Positions 1 to 8,791 of a DNA stretch of 64,000 nucleotides are shown in pieces; position 1 is the stretch's first letter, and each line of letters opens with the position of its first letter. The stretch spans positions 113,379 through 177,378 of the forward strand of contig NZ_KB898331.1 of assembly GCF_000377625.1 (NCBI RefSeq), in the 5' to 3' direction. Under the pieces are notes generated by a model, which saw only the letters and a program-made list of their open reading frames with translations, searched no databases and was not told the origin of the DNA. The position numbers were made by a program, and so were the translations under genes. The stretch is from Prevotella veroralis DSM 19559 = JCM 6290 (GTDB lineage Bacteria; Bacteroidota; Bacteroidia; Bacteroidales; Bacteroidaceae).

Positions 1-481
1 TGGTGAAGGTGAATCTGCTGATGCTCATCATATCACTGCATCTCACCCAGAGGGACTTGGTGCTAAACTCGTCATGAAGGCAGCTTTAAATGATGCGCAC
101 TTGAATCCAGAGGATATAGACTATATCAACGTACATGGTACTTCTACTCATGTTGGTGATATCTCAGAAGCTAAAGCCATCAAGGAGTTGTTTGGTGAAG
201 CTGCTTACAAGCTCAACATCTCTTCTACAAAGAGTATGACAGGTCACTTACTCGGTGCCGCTGGTGCTGTAGAAGCCATGGCTTGCGTATTGTCTGTGCA
301 AAATGATATAGTTCCTCCAACTATCAATCACGAAGAAAATGATAATGATCCAGAGCTGGATTACAACTTAAATTTCACGTTCAACAAAGCTCAGAAACGT
401 GAAGTTCGTGCTGCACTCAGCAACACCTTCGGCTTTGGTGGTCACAACGCTTGTGTCATATTCAAGAAATATGCTGAATAA
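1..481 (+). CDS. fabF: 3-oxoacyl-ACP synthase II (FabF), C-terminal part
   Basis: This is the C-terminal 159 residues of a beta-ketoacyl-ACP synthase that elongates fatty acids in the cytoplasm. The frame is open from base 2, so the start lies upstream of the window. Visible family motifs are the active-site His of HGTST near residue 48 of the visible part, the second His in KSMTGHLLGAAG, and the C-terminal glycine-rich NTFGFGGHNAC stretch. Together they define the KASI/II family, and the layout fits FabF. Its stop overlaps the start of rnc by 11 bases, so the two are probably translated from one message. A fab-rnc pairing is common in bacteria. Only the N-terminal half, with the nucleophilic Cys, is missing from view. 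Confidence 0.95.
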   Translation, partial: GEGESADAHHITASHPEGLGAKLVMKAALNDAHLNPEDIDYINVHGTSTHVGDISEAKAIKELFGEAAYKLNISSTKSMTGHLLGAAGAVEAMACVLSVQNDIVPPTINHEENDNDPELDYNLNFTFNKAQKREVRAALSNTFGFGGHNACVIFKKYAE

Positions 482-1535
482 TATAGTTGATAGAATAAAG
501 CTCCCTTTCCGCAAGGAGAAGGAGCTTTATTTGTCTTTGTACCATATCATTGGCTTTATTCCCCACAATATCGATTATTACAAGACTGCTCTTTTGCACA
601 AGAGTATAGCACGTCGTAATGCAAAGGGAAAGCCTGTAAACAATGAACGACTCGAGTTTCTCGGCGATGCAATACTTGATGCTATTGTTGGCGACATTGT
701 TTACGAGCATTTCCCATATAAGCGTGAAGGCTTCCTTACCAATACACGCTCCAAGATAGTACAACGTGATACACTCAACAGATTGGCTAAAGAGATGGGA
801 ATCAATCAATTGATTCTCTCTAATGGGCACTCTTCTTCTCACAATAGTTATATGGGAGGAAATGCATTTGAAGCACTTGTTGGGGCACTTTATCTTGATC
901 ATGGCTACAATGCTTGTATGGAGTTTATGAGAAAGCAGATTCTTGGTGAACTCATTAATATAGATAAGGTGGCATATAAAGAAGTGAACTTTAAGTCAAA
1001 GCTCATCGAATGGAGCCAGAAGAATAAGGTCAATATGGAGTTCCGACTCATCGAACATGAGAAGGACAAACAAGGCAGTCCTACTTTCCACTTCCAAGTC
1101 TTTATGGAAGAGATTGCATGTGGTGAGGGACGTGGATACTCAAAGAAAGAAGGACAACAAGAGGCTGCTAAACTCACTCTTCAGCGTCTTCGTCGTGAAC
1201 CACAGTTCATTGAAGAGATCTTTTCAGCTAAGGCTAACCGCACAAAGATGGAGGAAGAACCAGTCTTAAATGTACCTGAAACATCGCAAGACATGAGTTT
1301 TATCGTAAGCTCAGATACAGAAAAAGAAAAGCAGGAAACACCTTTCTATACAGAAGTATTCGATGAGAAAACATCTGCCGCAGACAATAAGAAGACAAAA
1401 GAAAATGCTTTTTTCCAACAGGAAGAAGAAGATTCTAAGGCTGATGAATTCGATCTCTCGGGTATCTCTCATTCACAAAAGATGGACAAAGAGAGTATTA
1501 TTGCGGCAGCTGAATCACAAGCTTTCGAAAAGTAA
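471..1535 (+). CDS. rnc: Ribonuclease III with long acidic C-terminal tail
   Basis: This is the double-strand-specific endoribonuclease that processes rRNA precursors. The ATG at 471 gives a 354-residue protein. A longer frame opens upstream with GTG at 399 but lies entirely inside fabF. The RNase III signature NERLEFLGDAILDAIVGD sits near residues 55-72. A second catalytic-domain motif (GGNAFEALVGALYLDHG) follows near residue 130, and a double-stranded-RNA-binding domain occupies roughly residues 160-235. The last 110 or so residues are rich in Glu, Lys, Asp, Ser and Thr and look disordered. Typical RNase III proteins are about 220-250 residues, so this tail is an extension. A strong hairpin terminator follows. 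Confidence 0.93.
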   Translation: MLNNIVDRIKLPFRKEKELYLSLYHIIGFIPHNIDYYKTALLHKSIARRNAKGKPVNNERLEFLGDAILDAIVGDIVYEHFPYKREGFLTNTRSKIVQRDTLNRLAKEMGINQLILSNGHSSSHNSYMGGNAFEALVGALYLDHGYNACMEFMRKQILGELINIDKVAYKEVNFKSKLIEWSQKNKVNMEFRLIEHEKDKQGSPTFHFQVFMEEIACGEGRGYSKKEGQQEAAKLTLQRLRREPQFIEEIFSAKANRTKMEEEPVLNVPETSQDMSFIVSSDTEKEKQETPFYTEVFDEKTSAADNKKTKENAFFQQEEEDSKADEFDLSGISHSQKMDKESIIAAAESQAFEK

Positions 1536-1548
1536 AGATCATACCTTA

Positions 1549-1596
1549 ATAAAAGAAAAGACGATGATGATTGACTATCATCGTCTTTTCTTTTAT
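1549..1596 (+). terminator. Rho-independent terminator after rnc
   Basis: A perfect 20-bp inverted repeat (arms 1549-1568 and 1577-1596) with an 8-nt loop. The arms are A-rich at the base and T-rich on the 3' side, so it could work in both directions. It separates the fabF-rnc message from ychF. Confidence 0.85.
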
Positions 1597-1645
1597 CTTA
1601 AAATACCAGCTCTAACACCATTACTAACCTATCAATTACTACCTA

Positions 1646-1677
1646 TTTGCTAGTCTCGAATTAATTATGTACTTTTG
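1646..1677 (+). promoter_or_regulatory. Bacteroidota-type promoter for ychF
   Basis: TTTG at 1646-1649 and TACTTTTG at 1670-1677, separated by 20 bp. This matches the -33/-7 consensus TTTG and TAnnTTTG. It lies 28 bp before the ychF start codon. Confidence 0.75.
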
Positions 1678-1705
1678 CATCAAAGATATAAACGTTTATT
1701 AGAAC

Positions 1706-2809
1706 ATGGCATTAAAATGTGGTATAGTAGGACTACCAAACGTTGGTAAGTCTACTCTTTTCAACTGTCTAAGCAGTGCCAAAGCACAGGCAGCTAACTT
1801 CCCGTTCTGTACTATCGAACCGAATCTCGGTGTAATTAGCGTTCCAGACGAACGCCTCAATAAGTTAGCAGAGATTGTTCACCCAGGAAGAATCGTTCCT
1901 GCTACCTGCGAGATTGTTGATATTGCAGGGCTTGTAAAGGGAGCTTCTAAGGGTGAAGGACTCGGTAATAAGTTCCTTGGTAACATCCGTGAATGTGACG
2001 CCATCATACATGTTATTCGTTGCTTTGAGGATGATAACGTTGTAAGAGAAGGTGGTATGGCTGTTAATCCAATAGAAGATAAAGAAATTATTGATACTGA
2101 GTTGCAGTTAAAAGACCTTGAAACGATAGAGTCACAACTCGCAAAACAACAGAAGATTGCAGCTACTGGTAATAAAGATGCTAAGATCCTTGTATCTGTA
2201 CTAGAAGCTTATAAGGAGGTACTAGAGCAAGGTAAGAATGCACGTAGCGTTGAGTTCGAAAGCAAAGAAGAACAACAAGCAGCACACGATCTCTTCCTTT
2301 TAACCACTAAGCCAGTTCTTTATGTTTGCAATGTAGACGAGTCTAGCGCAAAGACAGGCAATGAATACAGCAAACAGATTGAGAAGATTGCTGCTGAAGA
2401 AGGAGCTGAAGCAATGGTTATAGCTGCTAAGACAGAAGAAGACATCGCTTCTCTCGATAGTTATGAGGATAAGCAAATGTTCCTCGAAGAGCTTGGTTTG
2501 GAAGAGAGTGGTGTGAACCGTCTTATCAATAAGGCTTATCATCTCCTCAACTTACAGACTTTCATCACTGCAGGTGAGATGGAGGTGAAGGCATGGACAT
2601 TCCATAAAGGATGGAAAGCACCACAATGTGCAGGTGTTATTCACACCGACTTTGAAAAGGGATTTATACGTGCTGAGGTCATCAAATACGAAGATTACAT
2701 TAAATATGGCTCTGAGGCAGCTATCAGAGAAGCAGGTAAACTAGGCATAGAAGGTAAGGAGTATGTTGTACAAGATGGTGATATCATGCACTTCCGATTC
2801 AATGTATAA
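1706..2809 (+). CDS. ychF: Redox-regulated ATPase YchF (Obg-like)
   Basis: A 367-residue cytoplasmic P-loop NTPase of the Obg-related YchF family, which binds ATP and associates with ribosomes. The G1 loop GLPNVGKSTLFN is at residues 8-19 and the G3 region DIAGLVKGASKGEGLGNKFL near residues 72-91. A TGS domain occupies the C-terminal 85 or so residues and ends in the usual DGDIMHFRFNV. Length and ends match the family. It is preceded by its own promoter and followed after 18 bases by lgt, so the two are likely cotranscribed. Confidence 0.97.
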   Translation: MALKCGIVGLPNVGKSTLFNCLSSAKAQAANFPFCTIEPNLGVISVPDERLNKLAEIVHPGRIVPATCEIVDIAGLVKGASKGEGLGNKFLGNIRECDAIIHVIRCFEDDNVVREGGMAVNPIEDKEIIDTELQLKDLETIESQLAKQQKIAATGNKDAKILVSVLEAYKEVLEQGKNARSVEFESKEEQQAAHDLFLLTTKPVLYVCNVDESSAKTGNEYSKQIEKIAAEEGAEAMVIAAKTEEDIASLDSYEDKQMFLEELGLEESGVNRLINKAYHLLNLQTFITAGEMEVKAWTFHKGWKAPQCAGVIHTDFEKGFIRAEVIKYEDYIKYGSEAAIREAGKLGIEGKEYVVQDGDIMHFRFNV

Positions 2810-2827
2810 GCAATAACTCACATCACT

Positions 2828-3670
2828 ATGAATACGTTACTTTATATTGCTTGGAGACCAGACGAGTATCTCATACATATTGGTTCTGCAGGTATTCGAT
2901 GGTATGGAATGTGTTGGTTAGTGGGTTTAGCACTCGGCTTCTTCATGATGAAGTGGCTCTATAAACGCCATAATTACCCTGATGAGAAGTTTGAACCACT
3001 CTTCCTTTACATGTTCATAAGCATTCTTGCAGGTGCAAGATTGGGTCATTGCCTCTTTTATGAGCCCGAATACTTCCTTACTTCATGGGATCATGTCATC
3101 GAAATGATCGTCCCTATCAAGCATTTAGCTAATGGTTCATGGACTTTCTCAGGCTATCAAGGACTCGCATCACATGGTGGTGTCATTGGAATGCTCATTG
3201 GTTTATCCCTTTACATACATCGTATGAAGATGCCAACATGGGTTGTTCTTGACTTCTTTGGGATTGTTTCAGGACTCACAGCGACCTTTATTCGTTTTGG
3301 AAACCTTATGAATTCAGAGATAATCGGTAAGGTTACTGATGTGCCATGGGCGTTTATCTTCTATAAAGTTGATACTTATCCACGCCATCCAGGGCAACTC
3401 TATGAGGCGATAGCATACATTTGTTTCTTCGCAATCATATACTTTATATATAGACGCCACCCTGAGAAAGTGGGTACAGGACTCTTTTTCGGTCTCTGTT
3501 TAACGCTTATCTTCACCTTTAGATTCTTCATTGAATACACCAAGGAGGTGCAAGAAACATTCGAAGCAGGCCTTCCTATTGATATGGGACAGATACTTAG
3601 TATTCCGTTCATTATAATAGGTTTAGGAGCTATCAGGCACTCCTTTAAAGCAAAACCAACTAAAGTATAA
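2828..3670 (+). CDS. lgt: Prolipoprotein diacylglyceryl transferase
   Basis: A 280-residue inner-membrane enzyme that moves a diacylglyceryl group from phosphatidylglycerol to the lipobox cysteine of prolipoproteins. It has about seven hydrophobic segments. Family motifs seen are GARLGHCLFYEP near residue 75, HGGVIG near 118 and RFGNLMNSEIIG near 156, which holds the essential Arg and Asn, then HPGQLYEA near 187. The start at 2828 lies 18 bases after the ychF stop. The many lipoproteins in this window (NosL, the papain-like protein, the BACON-like protein and the beta-helix protein) are expected substrates. Confidence 0.96.
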   Translation: MNTLLYIAWRPDEYLIHIGSAGIRWYGMCWLVGLALGFFMMKWLYKRHNYPDEKFEPLFLYMFISILAGARLGHCLFYEPEYFLTSWDHVIEMIVPIKHLANGSWTFSGYQGLASHGGVIGMLIGLSLYIHRMKMPTWVVLDFFGIVSGLTATFIRFGNLMNSEIIGKVTDVPWAFIFYKVDTYPRHPGQLYEAIAYICFFAIIYFIYRRHPEKVGTGLFFGLCLTLIFTFRFFIEYTKEVQETFEAGLPIDMGQILSIPFIIIGLGAIRHSFKAKPTKV

Positions 3671-3678
3671 TACTCTAA

Positions 3679-3739
3679 AGGCTGTTCTAAATATCAATCT
3701 ATCGTTTAGATACATTATAGATAATATTTGGAACAGTCT
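3679..3739 (+). terminator. Imperfect hairpin after lgt
   Basis: The segment starting GGCTGTTCTAAATAT at about 3680 pairs with ATATTTGGAACAGTC ending near 3738, with two wobble or mismatch positions and about 28 nt between the arms. TTTCTTT follows. This is a plausible terminator for the ychF-lgt message. Confidence 0.55.
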
Positions 3740-3838
3740 TTCTTTATACCCTTCTTTCTTACTATAAACACTCATCTTTATTATTCAAAACACCCGAATA
3801 GGGTAGAAGAGAGCATTTCTTAATATAAAAAATAATCT

Positions 3839-3986
3839 ATTTTTATATTGCCTTTCATCTGTTTAAATTCTATTTTTAGTCTATTTTCCTAAATAAGAAA
3901 AGCCTTTCTCTAATTTAAAGAGCTGTTTTCTCTATCATACATAGGCTTTTAAAAGGATAAAAGAGCTACTTTCTCAATTTATAACG
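3839..3986. repeat. Degenerate 22-bp tandem array (GCCTTTCTCT family)
   Basis: Tandem units with starts at 3900, 3922, 3944 and 3965 (22, 22 and 21 bp). Each resembles GCCTTTCTCTAATTTAAAGA, and weaker units extend upstream to about 3839. The same unit family recurs at 12591-12780, 19607-19690 and 26480-26567. The rest of the 613-bp gap between lgt and nrdA is AT-rich and shows no coding signal. Confidence 0.6.
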
Positions 3987-4157
3987 GATAATTACATCTT
4001 CAATTAGAAACGTTTTGAGACAATAGAGATAAGACTTATAATTACTGAAAAATACTATTTCCAACACATCAGAAAATAGATTAATTCGATAATTATTAAA
4101 ACTTTATAAGGATTAAAAAATATCCATTTTAGACAACAATCTATCGTTATTTTTTGG

Positions 4158-4165
4158 TAACTTTG
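4158..4165 (+). promoter_or_regulatory. Possible -7 box upstream of nrdA
   Basis: TAACTTTG matches TAnnTTTG 118 bp before the nrdA start. No good TTTG is seen at the expected spacing, so this is tentative. No palindromic NrdR box was recognised in the gap. Confidence 0.4.
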
Positions 4166-4283
4166 CCAATAATAAAGATACAAATAATACGTAACTATTT
4201 GATAAATAATTGTTTATCAAAGGCATAATAGTTATTTATTCGATTAGAAGTAGATTAAAATAGAAAACTTATAAATAGATTCA

Positions 4284-6806
4284 ATGGATATAATAAAGCG
4301 TAATGGCGAATCGGAAAGATATAATAATAACAAGATAGCGATAGCCATTAAGAAGAGTTTTATCAGCACTGGTAAGACCATAAAGGACGAAGAGATAGCC
4401 GCAATGGTGGCTGAGGTTGAGCAGATTATCATTGATAATCCAGACCAAAGAACCGTTGAAGAGATTCAAAATCAGGTGGAGAAGCATCTCATGATGCACG
4501 GTCATTATGACGAAGCAAAGAACTTCATCCTCTTTAGATACCAACGCAACGAGCAGAGAAAGGCTATCAATGACATAGCTCGAATGGCTGATGATACCGA
4601 ATTAACCACTGTTCTGCAAGACGTGGCACGTGAGTATCGAGAGCGTGTATATAGTATGATGACTCTTCAAGAGAAGTTTGCTAACCTTTGCAAACCGGGT
4701 ATGTCGCATAAAGAAGCTATAGACACTCTTATCAAAGCTGCCGTAGAATTGACCACTCCTGAAGCTCCTGCCTGGGAGATGATATCGGCTCGCATCTTAT
4801 CATATAGGGCTGAACAGAAGATAAAGAAACAGGAAGATGAAATTGGAATAGATGGTTTCTACAATAAGTTGAAATACATGACTTCCGAAGGTCTATATGG
4901 TGAATATATCCTACAGAACTATACTGAAGAGGAAATCAATGAAGCGGCTACCTTTATCAAAGAAGAGCGTAACAAACTATTGAACTATTCGGGTTTGGAT
5001 CTTCTTCTAAAGCGTTATGTTATTAAGAACTATGCGGGAAAAGCTATTGAGAGAGTACAGGAGATGTATCTCGGTATAGCCCTTCATCTTGCCATGCCAG
5101 AGCAGAAAGAGAACCGCCTCATGTGGGTTCATCGCATCTATGACATGCTTAGTAAATTAGAAGTTACTATGGCAACTCCAACACTTTCGAACGCTCGCAA
5201 GCCTAATCATCAGCTATCCAGTTGCTTCATCGACACCGTTCCTGACAGCCTTGATGGTATTTATCGTAGTTTGGATAACTTCTCACAAGTAAGCAAGTTC
5301 GGCGGTGGTATGGGTATGTACTTTGGTAAGGTGCGTGCCACGGGAGGTAATATCAGAGGATTTAAAGGCGTTGCTGGTGGTGTAATTCGTTGGATGAGAC
5401 TTGTTAACGATACAGCAGTTGCGGTAGATCAGTTGGGTATGCGTCAAGGTGCAGTAGCGGTTTACTTGGATGTATGGCATAAGGACTTACCAGAGTTCTT
5501 ACAACTTCGCACGAATAACGGAGACGATCGTATGAAGGCACATGACATCTTCCCAGCTGTTTGTTATCCTGACCTTTTCTGGAAGATGGCGGATGAGAAC
5601 TTGGATCAGAATTGGTATCTTTTCTGTCCAAATGAGATCATGCGCATCAAAGGATATTGTCTTGAAGATTGTTACGGAGAGGAGTGGGAACGCAAGTATC
5701 TCGATTGTGTCAACGACCAAAGACTCACGCGTCGTGTGATAAGTATCAAAGATATCATCCGATTGGTTCTACGTTCTGCGGTCGAGACGGGTACTCCATT
5801 CACATTCAATCGAGATACAGTTAACCGCGCAAACCCTAATCACCACAAGGGCATGATATACTGTTCTAACCTCTGCACGGAGATTGCGCAGAACATGGCA
5901 CCTATAGAGACTGTATCGAAGACTATCGAAACGAAGGACGGAGAAACTATTGTTGTCACAACTACCAAACCGGGTGAGTTCGTCGTTTGTAATCTAGCCA
6001 GTCTTTCTCTAGGTCGCCTTCCTTTGGAGGATGAAGAACAGATGAGAGAGAAGGTAGCAACGATAGTTCGCGCCTTAGACAATGTGATAAGTCTTAACTT
6101 CTATCCCGTTCCTTATGCAGAAATAACTAATCAAAAATATCGCTCAATAGGGCTCGGAATCAGCGGTTATCACCATGCTTTGGCTAAGAGAAGAATAAAG
6201 TGGGAGAGTGAAGAACATCTACAATTTATGGACAAAGTGTTCGAAACTATCAACCGTTCGGCGATACTTGCTAGCTCTAATCTAGCCAAAGAAAAGGGCA
6301 GTTATCAGTACTTTGAGGGTAGCGACTGGCAAACGGGTCTATACTTTGACAAGCGTGGTTACGATAGTGATGAGTGGAAAGAAGTGCGCAAAACAGTGGC
6401 TTTACAGGGTATGCGCAATGCTTATCTATTGGCTGTTGCACCGACCAGTAGCACTAGTATCATTGCAGGAACTACGGCTGGACTAGACCCTATTATGAAG
6501 CGATTCTTCTTAGAGGAAAAGAAAGGGAGTATGCTCCCTCGCGTTGCTCCAGAACTATCTGACGAAACTTACTGGATGTATAAGAGTGCATATCTAATCA
6601 ACCAGAAGTGGAGCATAAAGGCATCTGGTGTTCGCCAGCGTCATATTGACCAGGCGCAGAGTATGAACCTATATATCACCAACGACTTCACCATGCGCCA
6701 GGTGCTCGACCTGTACTTATTGGCTTGGAAGAGCGGAGTAAAGACGATTTATTACGTTCGAAGTAAGTCATTAGAGGTGGAGGAATGTGAGAGTTGTGCA
6801 TCTTAA
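4284..6806 (+). CDS. nrdA: Class Ia ribonucleoside-diphosphate reductase, alpha subunit
   Basis: An 840-residue catalytic subunit that reduces ribonucleoside diphosphates to deoxy forms for DNA synthesis. An N-terminal ATP-cone (residues about 1-90) provides allosteric on/off control. The active-site block NLCTEI near residue 530 contains the Asn, Cys and Glu of the radical site. The partner cysteine is in FVVCNLASLSLG near residue 570. The radical-transfer tyrosine pair is in TIYYVRSK near the C-terminus, and the tail ends with the redox pair in ECESCAS. Nothing essential is missing. nrdB follows after a 388-bp gap that holds a tandem-repeat array, an unusual spacing for partners normally joined in an operon. 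Confidence 0.97.
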   Translation: MDIIKRNGESERYNNNKIAIAIKKSFISTGKTIKDEEIAAMVAEVEQIIIDNPDQRTVEEIQNQVEKHLMMHGHYDEAKNFILFRYQRNEQRKAINDIARMADDTELTTVLQDVAREYRERVYSMMTLQEKFANLCKPGMSHKEAIDTLIKAAVELTTPEAPAWEMISARILSYRAEQKIKKQEDEIGIDGFYNKLKYMTSEGLYGEYILQNYTEEEINEAATFIKEERNKLLNYSGLDLLLKRYVIKNYAGKAIERVQEMYLGIALHLAMPEQKENRLMWVHRIYDMLSKLEVTMATPTLSNARKPNHQLSSCFIDTVPDSLDGIYRSLDNFSQVSKFGGGMGMYFGKVRATGGNIRGFKGVAGGVIRWMRLVNDTAVAVDQLGMRQGAVAVYLDVWHKDLPEFLQLRTNNGDDRMKAHDIFPAVCYPDLFWKMADENLDQNWYLFCPNEIMRIKGYCLEDCYGEEWERKYLDCVNDQRLTRRVISIKDIIRLVLRSAVETGTPFTFNRDTVNRANPNHHKGMIYCSNLCTEIAQNMAPIETVSKTIETKDGETIVVTTTKPGEFVVCNLASLSLGRLPLEDEEQMREKVATIVRALDNVISLNFYPVPYAEITNQKYRSIGLGISGYHHALAKRRIKWESEEHLQFMDKVFETINRSAILASSNLAKEKGSYQYFEGSDWQTGLYFDKRGYDSDEWKEVRKTVALQGMRNAYLLAVAPTSSTSIIAGTTAGLDPIMKRFFLEEKKGSMLPRVAPELSDETYWMYKSAYLINQKWSIKASGVRQRHIDQAQSMNLYITNDFTMRQVLDLYLLAWKSGVKTIYYVRSKSLEVEECESCAS

Positions 6807-6944
6807 CTTTCCGAAAATAACTTACATTTTATTTGTATCTAACGGATGATTCTTATCATAAAAACAAGCATTTATGTCATAAACAACCATCAGTTGTAAC
6901 TATCTAATAGCTAACGTGTTATGAAAAGTATAATAGATTGAGAA

Positions 6945-7055
6945 AAAACGTACCTCCGTTTTCGATAAAACGTACCTCCATTTTTAGCAAAACGTACCTC
7001 CGTTTTTGGTAAAATGTACCTCCGTTTTTAATGAAAAGTACGTTCGTTTCATCTG
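6945..7055. repeat. 22-bp tandem hairpin array between nrdA and nrdB
   Basis: Five units start at 6945, 6967, 6989, 7011 and 7034. The core is AAAACGTACCTCCGTTTT, in which AAAACG pairs with CGTTTT around a TACCTC loop. The fifth unit is degenerate. The period is 22 bp, with 23 before the last unit. The remainder of the nrdA-nrdB gap is AT-rich and non-coding. Confidence 0.9.
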
Positions 7056-7194
7056 AAAGGTATAATCAATCAATGAAAAAGTATTACATATTTTAGGAAT
7101 AAGCAAGAGTGAAAAGGAATGAAAGGGAGTGAAGACAAATATATTTATTAATGATAGATAAAGAAAAAAGAAGTATTCATAACTTCTCAAAGCA

Positions 7195-8241
7195 ATGGAA
7201 GATAAACTAAAACGAAACACCCTGTTTAACCCTTCAGGGGATGTGGATTTGCGTTTAAGACGCATGATCGGCGGTAATACAACCAATCTGAATGACTTCA
7301 ACAACATGAAGTATTCATGGGTTAGTGATTGGTATCGTCAGGCAATGAATAACTTTTGGATTCCCGAAGAGATTAATCTTTCGCAAGACTTCAAGGATTA
7401 TCCTCGATTGGATAAAGCCGAACGAACAGCATACGATAAGATTCTTAGTTTCTTGGTATTCCTTGATTCTTTGCAAAGTAATAACTTACCAACAGTTAGT
7501 GAGTATATTACCGCCAATGAGGTAAATCTATGCTTGCATATACAGGCATTCCAGGAGTGCATACACAGTCAGAGTTATAGTTATATGCTTGATACTATCT
7601 GCTCTCCGGAGGAAAGAAACGACATTCTTTATCAGTGGAAAACGGACGAACATTTGCTGAATCGCAATAAATTCATCGGTGATTGTTACAATGAATTCCA
7701 TGAGAAGCGCGATAAATTCAGCTTGATGAAGACTTTAATTGCTAACTTTATCCTCGAAGGTATCTACTTCTATAGTGGCTTTATGTTCTTCTATAATCTC
7801 AGTAGGAACGGTAAGATGTCGGGGTCTGCTCAAGAGATTCGATACATCAATAGGGACGAAAACACGCATCTCTGGCTCTTCAGAAGCATAATCCTTGAAT
7901 TAAAGAAAGAGGAACCTGATATGTTCACCGAAGAAAAGGTTAAGGTTTACGAGGATATGATGCGCGAGGGAGTACGTCAAGAGATAGCATGGGGACAATA
8001 CGTTATTGGAAATGATGTGCAGGGTCTAAACTCGCAGATGGTATCAGATTACATTCGTTATCTCGGTAACCTTCGTTGGTCAGGATTGGGCTTTGGTTTC
8101 CTCTATCCAGACAATCAGAAAGAACCAGAAAACATGAAGTGGGTGGGGCAATACTCTAACGCTAATATGGTGAAAACCGACTTCTTTGAAGCAAGAAGTA
8201 CGGCTTATGCAAAGAGTACAGCCCTTATCGACGACCTTTAA
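7195..8241 (+). CDS. nrdB: Class Ia ribonucleoside-diphosphate reductase, beta subunit
   Basis: A 348-residue radical-generating subunit that forms a complex with NrdA. The metal-site and radical block is ECIHSQSY near residues 121-128, giving the E-x-x-H-x-x-x-Y spacing of the tyrosyl-radical class. Later ligands are in LEGIYFYSGF near residue 180 and RDENTHLW near 215. The presence of the radical tyrosine argues for class Ia rather than the Phe-bearing class Ic form. It is separated from nrdA by the 22-bp array at 6945-7055. The DnaA-box cluster begins about 135 bp after its stop. Confidence 0.96.
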   Translation: MEDKLKRNTLFNPSGDVDLRLRRMIGGNTTNLNDFNNMKYSWVSDWYRQAMNNFWIPEEINLSQDFKDYPRLDKAERTAYDKILSFLVFLDSLQSNNLPTVSEYITANEVNLCLHIQAFQECIHSQSYSYMLDTICSPEERNDILYQWKTDEHLLNRNKFIGDCYNEFHEKRDKFSLMKTLIANFILEGIYFYSGFMFFYNLSRNGKMSGSAQEIRYINRDENTHLWLFRSIILELKKEEPDMFTEEKVKVYEDMMREGVRQEIAWGQYVIGNDVQGLNSQMVSDYIRYLGNLRWSGLGFGFLYPDNQKEPENMKWVGQYSNANMVKTDFFEARSTAYAKSTALIDDL

Positions 8242-8269
8242 AAAGCTATTTAATTTATCCATTACACCT

Positions 8270-8310
8270 ATCATTCGGGCGAGTCTGCCATTCTGATTTC
8301 CCCGAATGAT
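8270..8310. terminator. 10-bp inverted repeat after nrdB
   Basis: ATCATTCGGG (8270-8279) and CCCGAATGAT (8301-8310) are perfect complements separated by 21 nt. It lies 28 bp after nrdB. There is no T-run after it, so it may be a weak terminator or an mRNA-end stabiliser. Confidence 0.45.
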
Positions 8311-8375
8311 TGTATATAAAAGCAATCGCTAATATCTCATCTTTCTAAAAACACAATCCTCATAAGTAGGAAAAG

Positions 8376-8585
8376 TTATCCACAAAACTGTTGAAAACTA
8401 TGTTGAAAACACATTTCATAACCCTTTTATAACCCTGTGGATATCCACAACCCTCAGTAGAGATCCCCTTCTTAGTGGATATCCACATAGTTATTAACGG
8501 CATTTTAGATAAGTTTTACACAAGTTATCAGTGTAAAAAGATATAAACTTACTATCTTTGCACCACTTGTGGAAAGTGTGGATAA
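8376..8585. other. DnaA-box cluster, candidate replication origin or DnaA reservoir
   Basis: Perfect consensus DnaA boxes TTATCCACA occur at 8376-8384 (+) and 8577-8585 (-). The near-consensus ATATCCACA occurs at 8441-8449 (+), 8436-8444 (-) and 8479-8487 (+). The pair at 8436-8449 forms the perfect palindrome TGTGGATATCCACA. An 8-bp inverted repeat (TTTTACAC at 8514-8521 with GTGTAAAA at 8531-8538) and a TATCTTTG box (8553-8560) lie between them. Five boxes in 210 bp of non-coding DNA is far above chance. Neither dnaA nor a gene-strand switch is nearby, so origin status is an inference. Confidence 0.6.
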
Positions 8586-8791
8586 CTCATAATAAAGGTT
8601 GAGTATCAATCAAAAGAAGTACGAATAACTTTTTAATAAGTATCTTTCTCAAGTTGATAAGCAATCTAACAAGAAAAGAGAAGATAAGTTCTGCACCAAT
8701 CCACAGCCCATTATACTAAATCATTCTTTATCTTTCAATAAAAGAAATAAAGAATATATATAATATGAATTGAACTTTTAAACCGGTTAAG
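8586..8791. other. AT-rich non-coding DNA beside the DnaA boxes
   Basis: About 200 bp of very AT-rich sequence with no ORF, ending at the DUF3108 gene. It could be the unwinding element if the adjacent boxes form an origin, and it must also contain the leader of the downstream gene. Confidence 0.4.

Noticed and set aside
399..470. N-terminal extension of rnc starting at GTG 399
   Set aside because: It lies wholly inside fabF in another frame and adds no RNase III homology; ATG 471 gives a normal start.
4158..4283. NrdR operator upstream of nrdA
   Set aside because: No palindrome close to the NrdR box consensus was found.
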